Positions 1 through 9,269 of a DNA stretch of 64,000 bases are shown in pieces. Under the pieces are notes generated by a model. It saw only the letters and a list, made by a program, of their open reading frames with translations. It did no database searches and was not told the origin of the DNA. Position 1 is the first letter of the stretch. Each line of letters starts with the position of its first letter. The translations under genes were made by a program, and so were the position numbers. The stretch is from NCBI RefSeq assembly GCF_039529835.1, contig NZ_CP154262.1, positions 682,001 to 746,000 on the forward strand, written 5' to 3'. Source of the stretch: Arthrobacter sp. TMP15. GTDB taxonomy: Bacteria > Actinomycetota > Actinomycetes > Actinomycetales > Micrococcaceae.

Positions 1-2
1 GC

Positions 3-317
3 GCCACGCTGGGCTCGGCCGTTGTTGGCGCCATGTTCGCCACGCGCTTGTACGATCTCATTGCGGAAAAGATCCCCGGTGGCACTGGAGGCGGTGGCGC
101 CAGCTCCTTCACCCCGCACCTGGTGAACAGCATGCCCGAACCCGTCAAGTCCCTCATCATCGAGTCATATAATGAAGCCTTGATTCCGCTGTTTCTGTTC
201 ATGGTCCCGCTGGCTGTCCTTGCCGCGATAGTGCTGTGCTTCGTGAAGGAAATTGCGCTGGAAACAAAAGCCGACAGGGAGAATATTGTCGATGTTTCTA
301 CACGGGAACTGTCGTAG
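3..317 (+). CDS. MFS drug exporter (DHA2 type), C-terminal end only
   Basis: This is the 3' end of a gene that begins before the window; the frame is open from base 3. The visible part ends with one clear membrane helix around bases 185-245 (LIPLFLFMVPLAVLAAIVL) and a charged cytoplasmic tail. The short helix, glycine-rich extracellular loop and final helix fit the last segments of 14-helix EmrB/QacA-like proton-driven exporters. The assignment comes from overall pattern, because no diagnostic motif lies in this fragment. Substrate unknown. Confidence 0.6.
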   Translation, partial: ATLGSAVVGAMFATRLYDLIAEKIPGGTGGGGASSFTPHLVNSMPEPVKSLIIESYNEALIPLFLFMVPLAVLAAIVLCFVKEIALETKADRENIVDVSTRELS

Positions 318-445
318 ACGTCCAACGTGTGGCCGTAAGTCGCTGATAAGTAGCGTGTGCAGAGAGTGTGCTGGCGAGTGTGCGGGGGTATTGATGGCCG
401 GTAGAGTAGACGAAGCGAATACATGCCAACGTAATTGAGGGTCTC

Positions 446-1519
446 TTGCCAGAATTTACTGCCCGCTTTGCCACAGCCGCCGAGATTGAACAATGGGACA
501 CACTCGTCACTGCCAATCCCAACGGCGGTAACCTGCTCCAGTCTGAGGCTTTTGCGGCCGTTAAAAAGAACTACGGCTGGGACACGCAATTCTTGGCTTT
601 TGAAGGACCGCATTACACCAGCTACAACTTGGTCCTGGAAAAGTCTTTTCCGGTGCTGGGTAAGCTGTGGTATCTCATCAAGGGCCCCGATGTTGCTGAT
701 GTTTTTGAGGTCCCAGCCGTGCTCGAGGCTTTGCGAGTCTTCGTCAAACACGCCAAACTTCACGTTTTTGCGGTAAAGATAGAACCGGACATCGTGGCTT
801 CCGAAGAAGCCCATTCAGTTCTTCGGGGGGCGGGCCTGGTTGAGGTTCCAGACCTGCAGCCCAACGACAGCACAGCTTTGCTTGATATTTCCCCGGAATC
901 CAGTGAATTACTCCGCAAGCTGCATTCTCGCGGCCGCAACGCAGTGCGTCGAGCTATCCGCGAAAACGTCGAAGTTGTTCGCATGGATCCGACAGAATCA
1001 ACTATGCGCACAATGTACTCCTTGATGGTAGGCACCATCGCTGCCAAAGCCACCACACAGGCCCGCGACTTTGAGTACTACCGGCAGTTCTGGACAGAGT
1101 TCACCCAACGCGAACAGGGACATTTCTATTTTGTCTTTGAAGACGGCGTCGCCTCCGTGGGTGCGTTTGTCATTAACTACGGTGCCAAAGCCACCTACAA
1201 GGATGGTGGCTCGCTGCAGAAGCGCAGCCAGTATGGAGATTCCCACCTAGTGCAGTGGGCCGCCATCAATGACATGAAGGAACTTGGCGCTCTCGAGTAC
1301 GACTTCTGTGGCACGCCGCCAGCGGACCGGCTCAAGGATCCCACTCACCCACACCACGGCCTAGGTTTGTTTAAAACGAGCTTCTCTAAAACAGTCACCG
1401 ATTTTGTAGGTTGCTATGACTTAGTGCTCAGCCCCGTGCGGTATAAATTATGGTCTAGGGCCGGTGAGCGCGTGTTCAGGCAGCTTTACACTCGCCGCAC
1501 CGGAAAGCAGTTTTACTAA
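446..1519 (+). CDS. FemX/FemAB-family peptidoglycan bridge aminoacyltransferase
   Basis: Predicted to add amino acids from aminoacyl-tRNA to the lipid II stem peptide, building the peptidoglycan interpeptide bridge at the inner face of the membrane. The 357-residue protein has the paired GNAT-like layout of FemAB proteins. Typical segments are LHSRGRNAVRRAIRENVEV in the middle and a C-terminal DFCGTPPADRLKDPTHPHHGLGLF-like block, the latter spanning bases about 1303-1375. There is no signal peptide. The start is TTG at 446, with GAGG a few bases upstream. Micrococcaceae have diverse interpeptide bridges, so the role fits, but the amino acid added cannot be read from sequence. Confidence 0.85.
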   Translation: MPEFTARFATAAEIEQWDTLVTANPNGGNLLQSEAFAAVKKNYGWDTQFLAFEGPHYTSYNLVLEKSFPVLGKLWYLIKGPDVADVFEVPAVLEALRVFVKHAKLHVFAVKIEPDIVASEEAHSVLRGAGLVEVPDLQPNDSTALLDISPESSELLRKLHSRGRNAVRRAIRENVEVVRMDPTESTMRTMYSLMVGTIAAKATTQARDFEYYRQFWTEFTQREQGHFYFVFEDGVASVGAFVINYGAKATYKDGGSLQKRSQYGDSHLVQWAAINDMKELGALEYDFCGTPPADRLKDPTHPHHGLGLFKTSFSKTVTDFVGCYDLVLSPVRYKLWSRAGERVFRQLYTRRTGKQFY

Positions 1520-1589
1520 TTATTTTTTGTGGTGCAGGCGTCATTGGATCAGAACGCCAGCACCGGTAACGAGGGCTCAGGGAGCATGA

Positions 1590-3371
1590 ATGACAAGCAC
1601 ACCCAGTAGCCGGGACCAAGACGTTGCAGGCAACTCCCACAGTGATGGCGCCTCCAAGGATGCGGCCCAGGGCGATAACGGTCAGGGCGATAACGGCCAG
1701 GGCCGCAAAGTCCAGCGCAGTAAGGTCCCAAGCACCAAGGTGCCGAACGCCAGCGTGCCAGGCATCAAAGTACCAGAGCGCAGTACCAAAGACCGCATTG
1801 CCAAAGAGCGCAGTACCAAAGGCCGCAGTGCCAAAGGCGGGAGTGTGCAAGACGGAACCGTGCACGCCGGAAGTGCGCACGGCCGTTCGGTAAAGAAAGT
1901 CAAAGTGGCCAAGGGCGAGAACACTACGGCACCTGTCGCCGGGCTGATTCCTGTGGTGGCTCCTGCCCGTCCCAACAAGGCTGCACGGACCGTGCTGCGT
2001 AAACTCGTGCAGGGTGAGGCTCCCCCTACGGCGCCCATGTCCATCGTCGACAGGCTCGCCGGTACTCCTTATGCAAACTTCACGATCCAAGTGGGCAAGG
2101 CCGAAGAGTCTGCCCGAAAAACGATTGATTTAGCTCTTCGCCTGGCTGAGACCATGTTCCGGTACGGTGCCGGAGCACTTGAAGTTGAGACGAGCATTAT
2201 TGCTGTCACAGCAGCCCTGGGACTGCGCACCATTGAGGTTGATATAACCAACCAGTCGGTAGTTTTGAATTATGCGCCGAGGGATGCTGTTCCCATCACT
2301 CTTTTGCGGGTGGTGCGTTCTTGGACCAATAACTACGCAGGCTTGGTGGAGATTCATGAGCTCGTGACAGATATTGCTAGTGGTGGTGTTTCCAGAGATG
2401 AAGCGCACAGGCGCCTGGATGTCATAGTCAAAAGGCCCAAGCCGTTTCCACGGTGGATGGTTTCAATGGCGGAGGCTGTATTTGCGGCCGCCGTTGTAGG
2501 TGTTATTGGTGGGACTGCTTTCGGCATGCTGGTTGCCTTCGTGACCATATTCATGGCCGGACAGGTGGCAAGAGTCCTTGGAAAGTGGCGGGTACCTGAC
2601 TTCTTCATTACCGCCAGCAGCTCATTTATTGTCACAGTTGTGGCGGTGTTATGTTTCATGGCGCAAGTGCCGTTGAGCCCCTCAATTGTGGTTGCCGGCG
2701 GAATTTTGCTGATGCTTCCCTCGGGGCGTCTGGTCTCTGCTGTCCAAGATGCTATCAACGGGTTCCCCGTTACAGCTGCGGGCCGTTTCCTCTCGGCTTT
2801 TCTGACTTTTGGTGCCATTGTGGCAGGCATCGCCGTTGCCCTTGTTTCAAGTGCAATGTTTGGGGCCGACAGGTTAAATGTTGCTGAGACTCTCACGCCG
2901 TCTCTGCCGTTGTATGGGGCACTCGCGCTCGTGGCCGTGGCTACCGTGGCCATCTGTATTGCTGAACAAACTGCGGTTCGATTGCTGCTGCCCACCATGG
3001 GGGTGGCACTGGCCGGTTACGTTGTTTTTCACTTCGGCCTGCAAATCGGACTGGGTGACCGCTTTGCCCCGGCCGTTGCCGCTGTTGTTATTGGCATGCT
3101 TGCCCGTGTTGTTGCCCTGCGCTTGGATGCTCCGCAACTAGTCGTGGCCGTGCCATCCATCATATTCCTGCTGGTAGGTTTGTCCATCTTCCGGGCCATG
3201 TTTGTTATGACGCTGACACCAGAAGATTCAGCGATCGGTGCCGTTGGCATTTTCAACGCTTTGGTGATCATCCTTGCCGTTGCTGCGGGTGTGGTGCTTG
3301 GGGATAATGCTGCCAGACCATTCACACGCAGCAACGGGCTTAAGGACAAGCGCAGCAACCGCAGGCGCTAA
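1590..3371 (+). CDS. ThrE-family threonine/serine exporter
   Basis: Predicted inner-membrane exporter of threonine and serine. The 593-residue protein has a soluble domain at about residues 170-280 with the family signature for a hydrolase-like cytoplasmic region (FRYGAGALEVETSI). About ten hydrophobic helices follow from residue 290 to the end, matching the ThrE domain plus the ThrE_2 domain. The first 120 or so residues are low-complexity and very basic, built from short Ser/Thr-Lys repeats, and longer than a usual ThrE N-terminus. ATG 1590 has GGGAG upstream; the ATG at 1586 is out of frame and quickly stops. The gene stands alone between femX-like and siderophore genes. Confidence 0.87.
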   Translation: MTSTPSSRDQDVAGNSHSDGASKDAAQGDNGQGDNGQGRKVQRSKVPSTKVPNASVPGIKVPERSTKDRIAKERSTKGRSAKGGSVQDGTVHAGSAHGRSVKKVKVAKGENTTAPVAGLIPVVAPARPNKAARTVLRKLVQGEAPPTAPMSIVDRLAGTPYANFTIQVGKAEESARKTIDLALRLAETMFRYGAGALEVETSIIAVTAALGLRTIEVDITNQSVVLNYAPRDAVPITLLRVVRSWTNNYAGLVEIHELVTDIASGGVSRDEAHRRLDVIVKRPKPFPRWMVSMAEAVFAAAVVGVIGGTAFGMLVAFVTIFMAGQVARVLGKWRVPDFFITASSSFIVTVVAVLCFMAQVPLSPSIVVAGGILLMLPSGRLVSAVQDAINGFPVTAAGRFLSAFLTFGAIVAGIAVALVSSAMFGADRLNVAETLTPSLPLYGALALVAVATVAICIAEQTAVRLLLPTMGVALAGYVVFHFGLQIGLGDRFAPAVAAVVIGMLARVVALRLDAPQLVVAVPSIIFLLVGLSIFRAMFVMTLTPEDSAIGAVGIFNALVIILAVAAGVVLGDNAARPFTRSNGLKDKRSNRRR

Positions 3372-3405
3372 TCAACTACGGGCGCTACGCCCGCAGTGGG
3401 GGACT

Positions 3406-4260
3406 TTAGAGGATCTTGCCGATGGGCTCACGCTTTTCGGCTTGAAAGTTGTCCTCGTTGCGGCCATAAGCCCAGTATCCCGACAGGGATACTTGTGAAC
3501 GCTCAAGTCCACGCTGTTTGAACAGTAGATCGCGCAACGCCTTCATACACTCGCGTTCACCGTGGACGAAGGCGTCTACGGTACCGGCTGGCCATGCTCC
3601 GTTGGTAACAGCATCTAGAAGCAGCGTGCATTTATCTGGCGCGGTGCCGTTGCGGAAAACCCAGGTCAGTTCTACGCCGTCGGGCTTGGCCATGGGCTGG
3701 ATGTCTGCCGCCGTGTCTGCTTCGATATATGCGTGGCCGCGGGCATCGTTCGGGAGTGATTCAAGTGCGCAGGCTATTGCCGGGAGGGCAGATTCGTCCC
3801 CCACAAAGAGGTACCAATCGGCATCGGGATTGGGTTTATAGGCGCCGCCTGGGCCAACGAATATGATGCGCTCACCCGGTGCTGCAGCCGCCGCCCACGG
3901 CCCTGCAAGTCCGGACTCACCGTGTACTACGAAGTCGATGGCGATCTCCTTGGCGGCCATGTTGATCCAGCGGACGGTATAAGTGCGGGTGACTGACCAG
4001 TGTTCACGCGGCATCACCTCTCGCAGTGCGAACACGTCCACGGGCTCGGCGTACTGCACATCAGGGCGCAGGAAATGTATCTTTACATACATGTCGGTGG
4101 CGTCCTTGGCCTCAAATTTCGCCAGCTCCGGGCCTCCGGCAATGATGCGCACCATGTGCGGGCTGAGCTGTTCTTTGCGAAGAACTTCAAGGGTGATTTG
4201 AGCGCGTGGCCGGGTGGTGCGGGCCGGGGTTTCAGCGGCGGCAGTGTCTGGGGATGTCAC
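3406..4260 (-). CDS. siderophore-interacting protein (FAD-dependent ferric-siderophore reductase)
   Basis: Predicted cytoplasmic reductase that releases iron from imported ferric siderophores, of the ViuB/SIP family. The 284-residue protein shows the FAD-binding RTYTVR motif near residue 115, a GDESALPAIA motif near residue 173 in the NAD(P)H domain, and the family-typical C-terminal SGYWAYGRNEDNF block. The start ATG at 4260 lies 76 bases after the ung stop. An imperfect iron-box palindrome lies in that gap, so expression is probably repressed by the IdeR/DtxR-type protein when iron is plentiful. A candidate regulator is encoded at 36884 in this window. Confidence 0.92.
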   Translation of the reverse strand: MTSPDTAAAETPARTTRPRAQITLEVLRKEQLSPHMVRIIAGGPELAKFEAKDATDMYVKIHFLRPDVQYAEPVDVFALREVMPREHWSVTRTYTVRWINMAAKEIAIDFVVHGESGLAGPWAAAAAPGERIIFVGPGGAYKPNPDADWYLFVGDESALPAIACALESLPNDARGHAYIEADTAADIQPMAKPDGVELTWVFRNGTAPDKCTLLLDAVTNGAWPAGTVDAFVHGERECMKALRDLLFKQRGLERSQVSLSGYWAYGRNEDNFQAEKREPIGKIL

Positions 4261-4316
4261 AGTGGGCTCCTTGGGCTGGGCAGAGCCCGGCGTGGTGAGC
4301 GCGTCAATAGCGCGAA

Positions 4317-4332
4317 GTTAGGTGATCCTAAC
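4317..4332. promoter_or_regulatory. possible IdeR/DtxR iron box
   Basis: The 16-base GTTAGGTGATCCTAAC is a perfect palindrome upstream of the siderophore-interacting gene on the minus strand. Aligned from TTAGG, it agrees at most positions of the first 16 with the known actinobacterial iron box TTAGGTTAGSCTAACCTAA, but the last three bases do not match. Location and target gene support the call; the binding protein is inferred. Confidence 0.6.
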
Positions 4333-4336
4333 CAGT

Positions 4337-5104
4337 CTAGGCCACGGGGATCATCCAGTCGATCGGTGAAGCGCCTTGAGCTACAAGCAGATTGTTTACA
4401 CGGCTAAAAGGTTTAGAGCCAAAGAAGCCTCGCGAGGCTGAAAGCGGACTCGGGTGAGCCGACTCGATCACAGCAGTGCCCTCCAATAGCGGGGCTAGAC
4501 GTTGCGCATCCTTGCCCCAGAGAACACTCACCAGAGGCTTTTTTCTGGCGACAAGGGTTGTGATGACTGCCTCCGTGACTTCCTCCCACCCGCGTCTGCG
4601 GTGCGAACCGGCTGCGCCGGGGGCTACCGTCAGGACCCTGTTCAGCAAGAGAACGCCTTGGTTGGCCCACGCGCTGAGATCGCCATGAGCGGCTGCGGGG
4701 AAGCCCAAGTCAGAACTCAGCTCCTTATAAATGTTCTTCAAGCTGCGGGGTAGCGGACGTGTAGATTTATCAACTGCGAATGCTAAACCCACAGAGTGTC
4801 CCGGTGTTGGGTAAGGATCTTGGCCAACGACCAAAACTTTGACGTCCACCATGGGTGTGCTCAACGCACGCAGCACCTGGGTGGGCGGTGGCAGGAAGCG
4901 AGTTCCGGCGTCGTACTCCTTGGTCAACATGGCCCCTAAGCTGCGCAAGGTGGCATCCAGCGGAGCCAGCGCCGCAGCCCAATCGGAAGCCATTTGGCCC
5001 AAGGGATCGTTCCGCAATGCGGCCAAAGCATGCAGTTGCTGCGAGTCCCACGGGTCTTGTGCCGGTAGGTCAAAGAGTCCGGGTGTGCTTTCCATGGTTT
5101 CCAT
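4337..5104 (-). CDS. ung: uracil-DNA glycosylase (family 1)
   Basis: Removes uracil from DNA as the first step of base-excision repair. The 255-residue protein has the catalytic water-activating motif GQDPY at residues 94-98 (Asp96), the uracil-binding region and the C-terminal HPSPLSA motif followed by a GFFGSKPFSRVN block typical of family 1 enzymes. Length is close to that of actinobacterial Ung. The start ATG at 5104 has no strong ribosome binding site; an in-frame ATG lies three codons inside. Transcribed divergently from the DUF3263 gene. Confidence 0.95.
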   Translation of the reverse strand: METMESTPGLFDLPAQDPWDSQQLHALAALRNDPLGQMASDWAAALAPLDATLRSLGAMLTKEYDAGTRFLPPPTQVLRALSTPMVDVKVLVVGQDPYPTPGHSVGLAFAVDKSTRPLPRSLKNIYKELSSDLGFPAAAHGDLSAWANQGVLLLNRVLTVAPGAAGSHRRRGWEEVTEAVITTLVARKKPLVSVLWGKDAQRLAPLLEGTAVIESAHPSPLSASRGFFGSKPFSRVNNLLVAQGASPIDWMIPVA

Positions 5105-5264
5105 TGTGCTTCATGCAAGGAGGTGTACGTCCATTCCCGCACACCCGGAGCATGCACAGAGACTTTCCACAGGAGCTCAAATGACATAGTTGTGATTCGC
5201 CCTTATTATGGACAGAGCGGGTCATGAATCATGGCCCTATGCGCAATTTTCAAGGGAGGCTATT

Positions 5265-5573
5265 GTGGCCGATGCTATCCAGCACGAGCAAGACTCGGTG
5301 GGCCCTGCCGCAGTACCGGTAATTCAAGGCGGCATCACCGAACGTGACTCTCAGATGCTTGACCTTGAACGGCAGTGGTGGAAGTACGCTGGTGCCAAGG
5401 AACAAGCCATCCGCGACATGTTCGACCTTTCAGCAACTCACTATTACCAAGTGCTGAACGCGTTGATCGACACGGAAGCTGCATTGACTTATGACCCCAT
5501 GCTGGTCAAACGGTTGCGTAGACTACGTGTGTCACGTCAACAGGCCCGGTCCGCGCGCCGGCTGGGCAACTGA
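5265..5573 (+). CDS. DUF3263-domain protein
   Basis: A 102-residue cytoplasmic protein of unknown function, widespread in actinobacteria. The core (EWQWWKYAGAKEQAIRDMF-like, bases about 5365-5425) and the following ATHYYQVLNALID segment look like a small helix-turn-helix. This hints at nucleic acid binding, which is inference. GTG 5265 is chosen because GGGAGG lies five bases upstream; a longer reading from 5208 lacks such a site. It is followed 41 bases later by a LytR_C-domain gene, a pairing common in this group. Confidence 0.82.
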   Translation: MADAIQHEQDSVGPAAVPVIQGGITERDSQMLDLERQWWKYAGAKEQAIRDMFDLSATHYYQVLNALIDTEAALTYDPMLVKRLRRLRVSRQQARSARRLGN

Positions 5574-5614
5574 CGCCACCTCACCCAACGCACCCACAAG
5601 GACAGCACTGCACA

Positions 5615-6214
5615 ATGAGTAAATACCCGCGGGATGAATTCGACGCCGTAGAGGAAAGCTCGGCACGCCACGGCGTTCACCGGGCTTCGATGGATCCGCA
5701 AGGGCGCTCCCTAATGCCGCTGATGATCTTTGGTGTTGTGGCTCTGTGTATTGGGCTGTTGGCATTTATCATCATGCCTAAGATGCTCAACACTACGAAC
5801 GCGCCGGTTGTTGCGAAAACCACCTCCGCTCCGGCCGAAAGCGCGGAAGCAGAGGCCACCACCGAGGCTCCTGCTACTTCTGCTGTGGAAACGCCGGCTC
5901 CGGAACCTGAAACGACTACTGAGGCTGCGCCGGATTCCGTTGTTGATAAGAGCGCTCCCGTAGCAATATTCAACGCAACGGGCACCCCCGGGCTGGCTGC
6001 CCGATATTCGGGGCTTGTTACGGCCGACGGTTGGGCAGTCTCCCAGTCGGCCAACTGGGCAGGGCAGCGTCAAAACACATCGGTTATTTTCTACAACGGC
6101 ATTGAACAGAAAGCCAACGCGGATGAGCTAGGCGCGGTGCTAAAGATTACGGTGCTGGTTGATACCGCTGAGCTCGGAATTCCGCTGGCCGTGGTTCTTG
6201 GGCCAGGCGCCTAA
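5615..6214 (+). CDS. LytR_C-domain membrane protein
   Basis: A 199-residue protein with one membrane helix at about residues 30-50 (MIFGVVALCIGLLAFIIM), an extracytoplasmic Ala/Glu/Thr/Pro-rich linker at residues about 60-115, and a C-terminal LytR_C domain (VAIFNATGTPGLAARYSG onward). LytR_C domains occur at the end of some LCP cell-wall ligases and alone in actinobacterial proteins such as this one, where their role is not established. Location outside the membrane suggests a cell-envelope job. The gene ends at a long palindrome facing the TM2 gene. Confidence 0.85.
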   Translation: MSKYPRDEFDAVEESSARHGVHRASMDPQGRSLMPLMIFGVVALCIGLLAFIIMPKMLNTTNAPVVAKTTSAPAESAEAEATTEAPATSAVETPAPEPETTTEAAPDSVVDKSAPVAIFNATGTPGLAARYSGLVTADGWAVSQSANWAGQRQNTSVIFYNGIEQKANADELGAVLKITVLVDTAELGIPLAVVLGPGA

Positions 6215-6224
6215 ACGCTCTTCA

Positions 6225-6287
6225 ACGCGAGAAGCCACTTATGGTGTCCAAAACCCGGTTTTGGACACCATAAGTGGCTTCTCGCGT
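6225..6287. terminator. very long perfect palindrome between convergent genes
   Basis: Two arms of 31 bases (6225-6255 and 6257-6287) are perfect reverse complements around a single central base. Transcripts from either side would fold into an unusually long hairpin. The position, 10 bases after the LytR_C gene and 27 bases before the end of the TM2 gene, fits a bidirectional terminator, but there is no U-tract and the arm length far exceeds what termination needs. Confidence 0.7.
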
Positions 6288-6313
6288 GCGTGGTGCAGGT
6301 GTGAATGCGGAAA

Positions 6314-6805
6314 CTAGTCCTTCAGCGGAACACCATTGACATCAGTGCGGTAACCTTCTTGGCCCACGAGAATCAAGATGCCCTCAACCAGTCCCCAGAT
6401 CGCCATAAGCGGTGCGAGGATACCCAGGCTGATCACAGACACGAGAAGCTGGATCAACGCGATCTTGGTTTTGCCCAAGTAGAAGTTGTGGATACCCAAA
6501 GATCCAAGCAGGATGCCCAAAATACCTGCAACAACCTTTGACTTCTGCTCGGTACCCGGAGCTGCGTTGTAGGCAGGCTGTTGGTAAGGCTGCTGCATAT
6601 TTTGCTGCGGGTAGCCCTGCTGCGCCCCGGGCTGCTGGTAGGTGGGCTGTTCGTAGGCTGGCGCTTCGGGAGCTACCGGTGCAGCAGGTGCTTGATAACT
6701 AGGGGTTTCATAGCCCGTCTTGGCGGGCGCGTCGTAGCCTGCGGGGATGTCATTGGGAGTGCCCGGTTGTTCGGGGGTGTGCTCTGGCTTAATGTTCTCA
6801 GTCAA
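6314..6805 (-). CDS. TM2-domain membrane protein
   Basis: A 163-residue protein with a Pro/Gln/Tyr-rich N-terminal half and a C-terminal TM2 domain. The domain has two hydrophobic helices joined by the conserved GIHNFYLGKTK turn and ends with an acidic-polar tail (GYRTDVNGVPLKD). Function unknown; TM2 proteins are small two-helix membrane proteins. TTG 6805 is chosen because AGGAG lies six bases upstream. A longer reading from GTG 6862 has no ribosome binding site. Confidence 0.85.
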   Translation of the reverse strand: MTENIKPEHTPEQPGTPNDIPAGYDAPAKTGYETPSYQAPAAPVAPEAPAYEQPTYQQPGAQQGYPQQNMQQPYQQPAYNAAPGTEQKSKVVAGILGILLGSLGIHNFYLGKTKIALIQLLVSVISLGILAPLMAIWGLVEGILILVGQEGYRTDVNGVPLKD

Positions 6806-6930
6806 GGTGTCTCCTGGTGCTTGAGCTGTGGCACGCGTCGCTGCCGGGGCAGTGGGTGTCACTTGCGTATGCGTGCATCGGAATACTTACAGATCCCACA
6901 ATATCCGCTTAGGGGCCCAGCCGGAAGTGC

Positions 6931-6959
6931 AGGACACTGAAGTTCTAAGAAAGTGTCCT
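6931..6959. repeat. inverted repeat in the TM2/groEL intergenic region
   Basis: AGGACACT and AGTGTTCT-like arm AGTGTCCT (6931-6938 and 6952-6959) are perfect reverse complements separated by 13 bases. It lies upstream of the TM2 gene on its transcribed side and could be an operator or a short hairpin. Nothing coding was seen in the rest of the 6806-7083 gap. Confidence 0.45.
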
Positions 6960-7083
6960 AGACATGGGTCTATACGGTCGCTTCTGCCAGTGTTGCGTGC
7001 CCACGGAGTGGGGATGCTGCCCATGATTATGACCTCTTAGCTGCTCGAGGCGCGTTCGCCTCAAGCTCATACCGGCCTCTGCG

Positions 7084-7110
7084 CTTGCACTCTGCTGTAT
7101 CGAGTGCTAA
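7084..7110. promoter_or_regulatory. CIRCE operator, distal copy
   Basis: CTTGCACTC-N9-GAGTGCTAA. The right arm is exact and the left arm has two changes from the CIRCE consensus TTAGCACTC-N9-GAGTGCTAA bound by the heat-shock repressor HrcA. It lies 210 bases upstream of groEL, and the second copy follows eight bases later. Confidence 0.85.
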
Positions 7111-7118
7111 TTATTGAC

Positions 7119-7145
7119 TTAGCACTCTGAGGTGGCGACTGCTAA
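7119..7145. promoter_or_regulatory. CIRCE operator, proximal copy
   Basis: TTAGCACTC-N9-GACTGCTAA. The left arm matches the HrcA-bound CIRCE consensus exactly and the right arm has a single change. With the copy at 7084 it forms a double operator in front of groEL, the usual arrangement for heat-shock control in actinobacteria. hrcA itself is not in the window. Confidence 0.9.
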
Positions 7146-7260
7146 TTATTAGCTGTCCAACCGCCGTCGGAGGATTAAACTTTCCTCATTGGGCGAGGGT
7201 TCACGGCCACTGTAAATAGATCAGTGGCAGGGTATCCGTCCGTCGCGGGCGCCGCAATGA

Positions 7261-8949
<1,689 letters not shown>

Positions 8950-8961
8950 TCCCCAGCTCCT

Positions 8962-8995
8962 CCCCAATGCGGGTCGCGAGCGACCCGCATTGGGG
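8962..8995 (+). terminator. groEL terminator hairpin
   Basis: Arms of 16 bases (8962-8977 and 8980-8995) are perfect reverse complements around a two-base centre, starting 13 bases after the groEL stop. There is no U-tract, as is common in high-GC bacteria. The central GCGGGTCGC stem is repeated in the following tandem copy. Confidence 0.75.
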
Positions 8996-9086
8996 CCCCT
9001 CGGAGCTGTGGGCCCAGGCGCTCCTCTAGGTGCGGGTCGCGAGCGACCCGCGTTGGGGCCCCTCGGAGCTGTGGGCCCAGGCGCTC
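8968..9086. repeat. two tandem copies of a 63-base hairpin-bearing repeat
   Basis: The unit 8968-9030 is repeated from 9031 to 9086 with very few changes. Each copy contains the GCGGGTCGC/GCGACCCGC hairpin followed by a GGGGCCCCTCGGAGCTGTG stretch. No convincing gene lies in 8950-9269; an open frame over it is low-complexity repeat translation. Confidence 0.85.
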
Positions 9087-9110
9087 TCGCTTTCATAGGG
9101 TTTTAGTCTT

Positions 9111-9201
9111 CAAACAAAGGCGCCATTGCCTTACGGGCCATATGGTTTCGTGGAAACTACACGAAATCACGTCCGTGACAGGCAGTGGCGCCTTTCGTTT
9201 G
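9111..9201. repeat. nested imperfect palindrome upstream of the RNase HI gene
   Basis: Outer arms of about 20 bases (9111-9130 and 9181-9201, containing AAAGGCGCCA and TGGCGCCTTT) match with one gap and one mismatch. Between them sits an inner inverted repeat, TTTCGTG at about 9145-9151 and CACGAAA at about 9159-9165. The layout could be a regulatory RNA leader, a small non-autonomous mobile element or a double operator; I cannot decide. Confidence 0.6.
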
Positions 9202-9269
9202 CTCAAACGGTGGACACTGATGCCGCGCTTCGGCATGGAGATGTCAGTGGAGTCTGAAAGTATGGACTT

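Noticed and set aside
1476-2090. Minus-strand frame with repeated FGTA-like pentapeptides opposite the ThrE N-terminus
   Set aside because: It is the antisense reading of the repetitive ThrE N-terminal coding region; the resemblance to pentapeptide repeats comes from the DNA repeat, and the plus frame continues into a clear ThrE domain.
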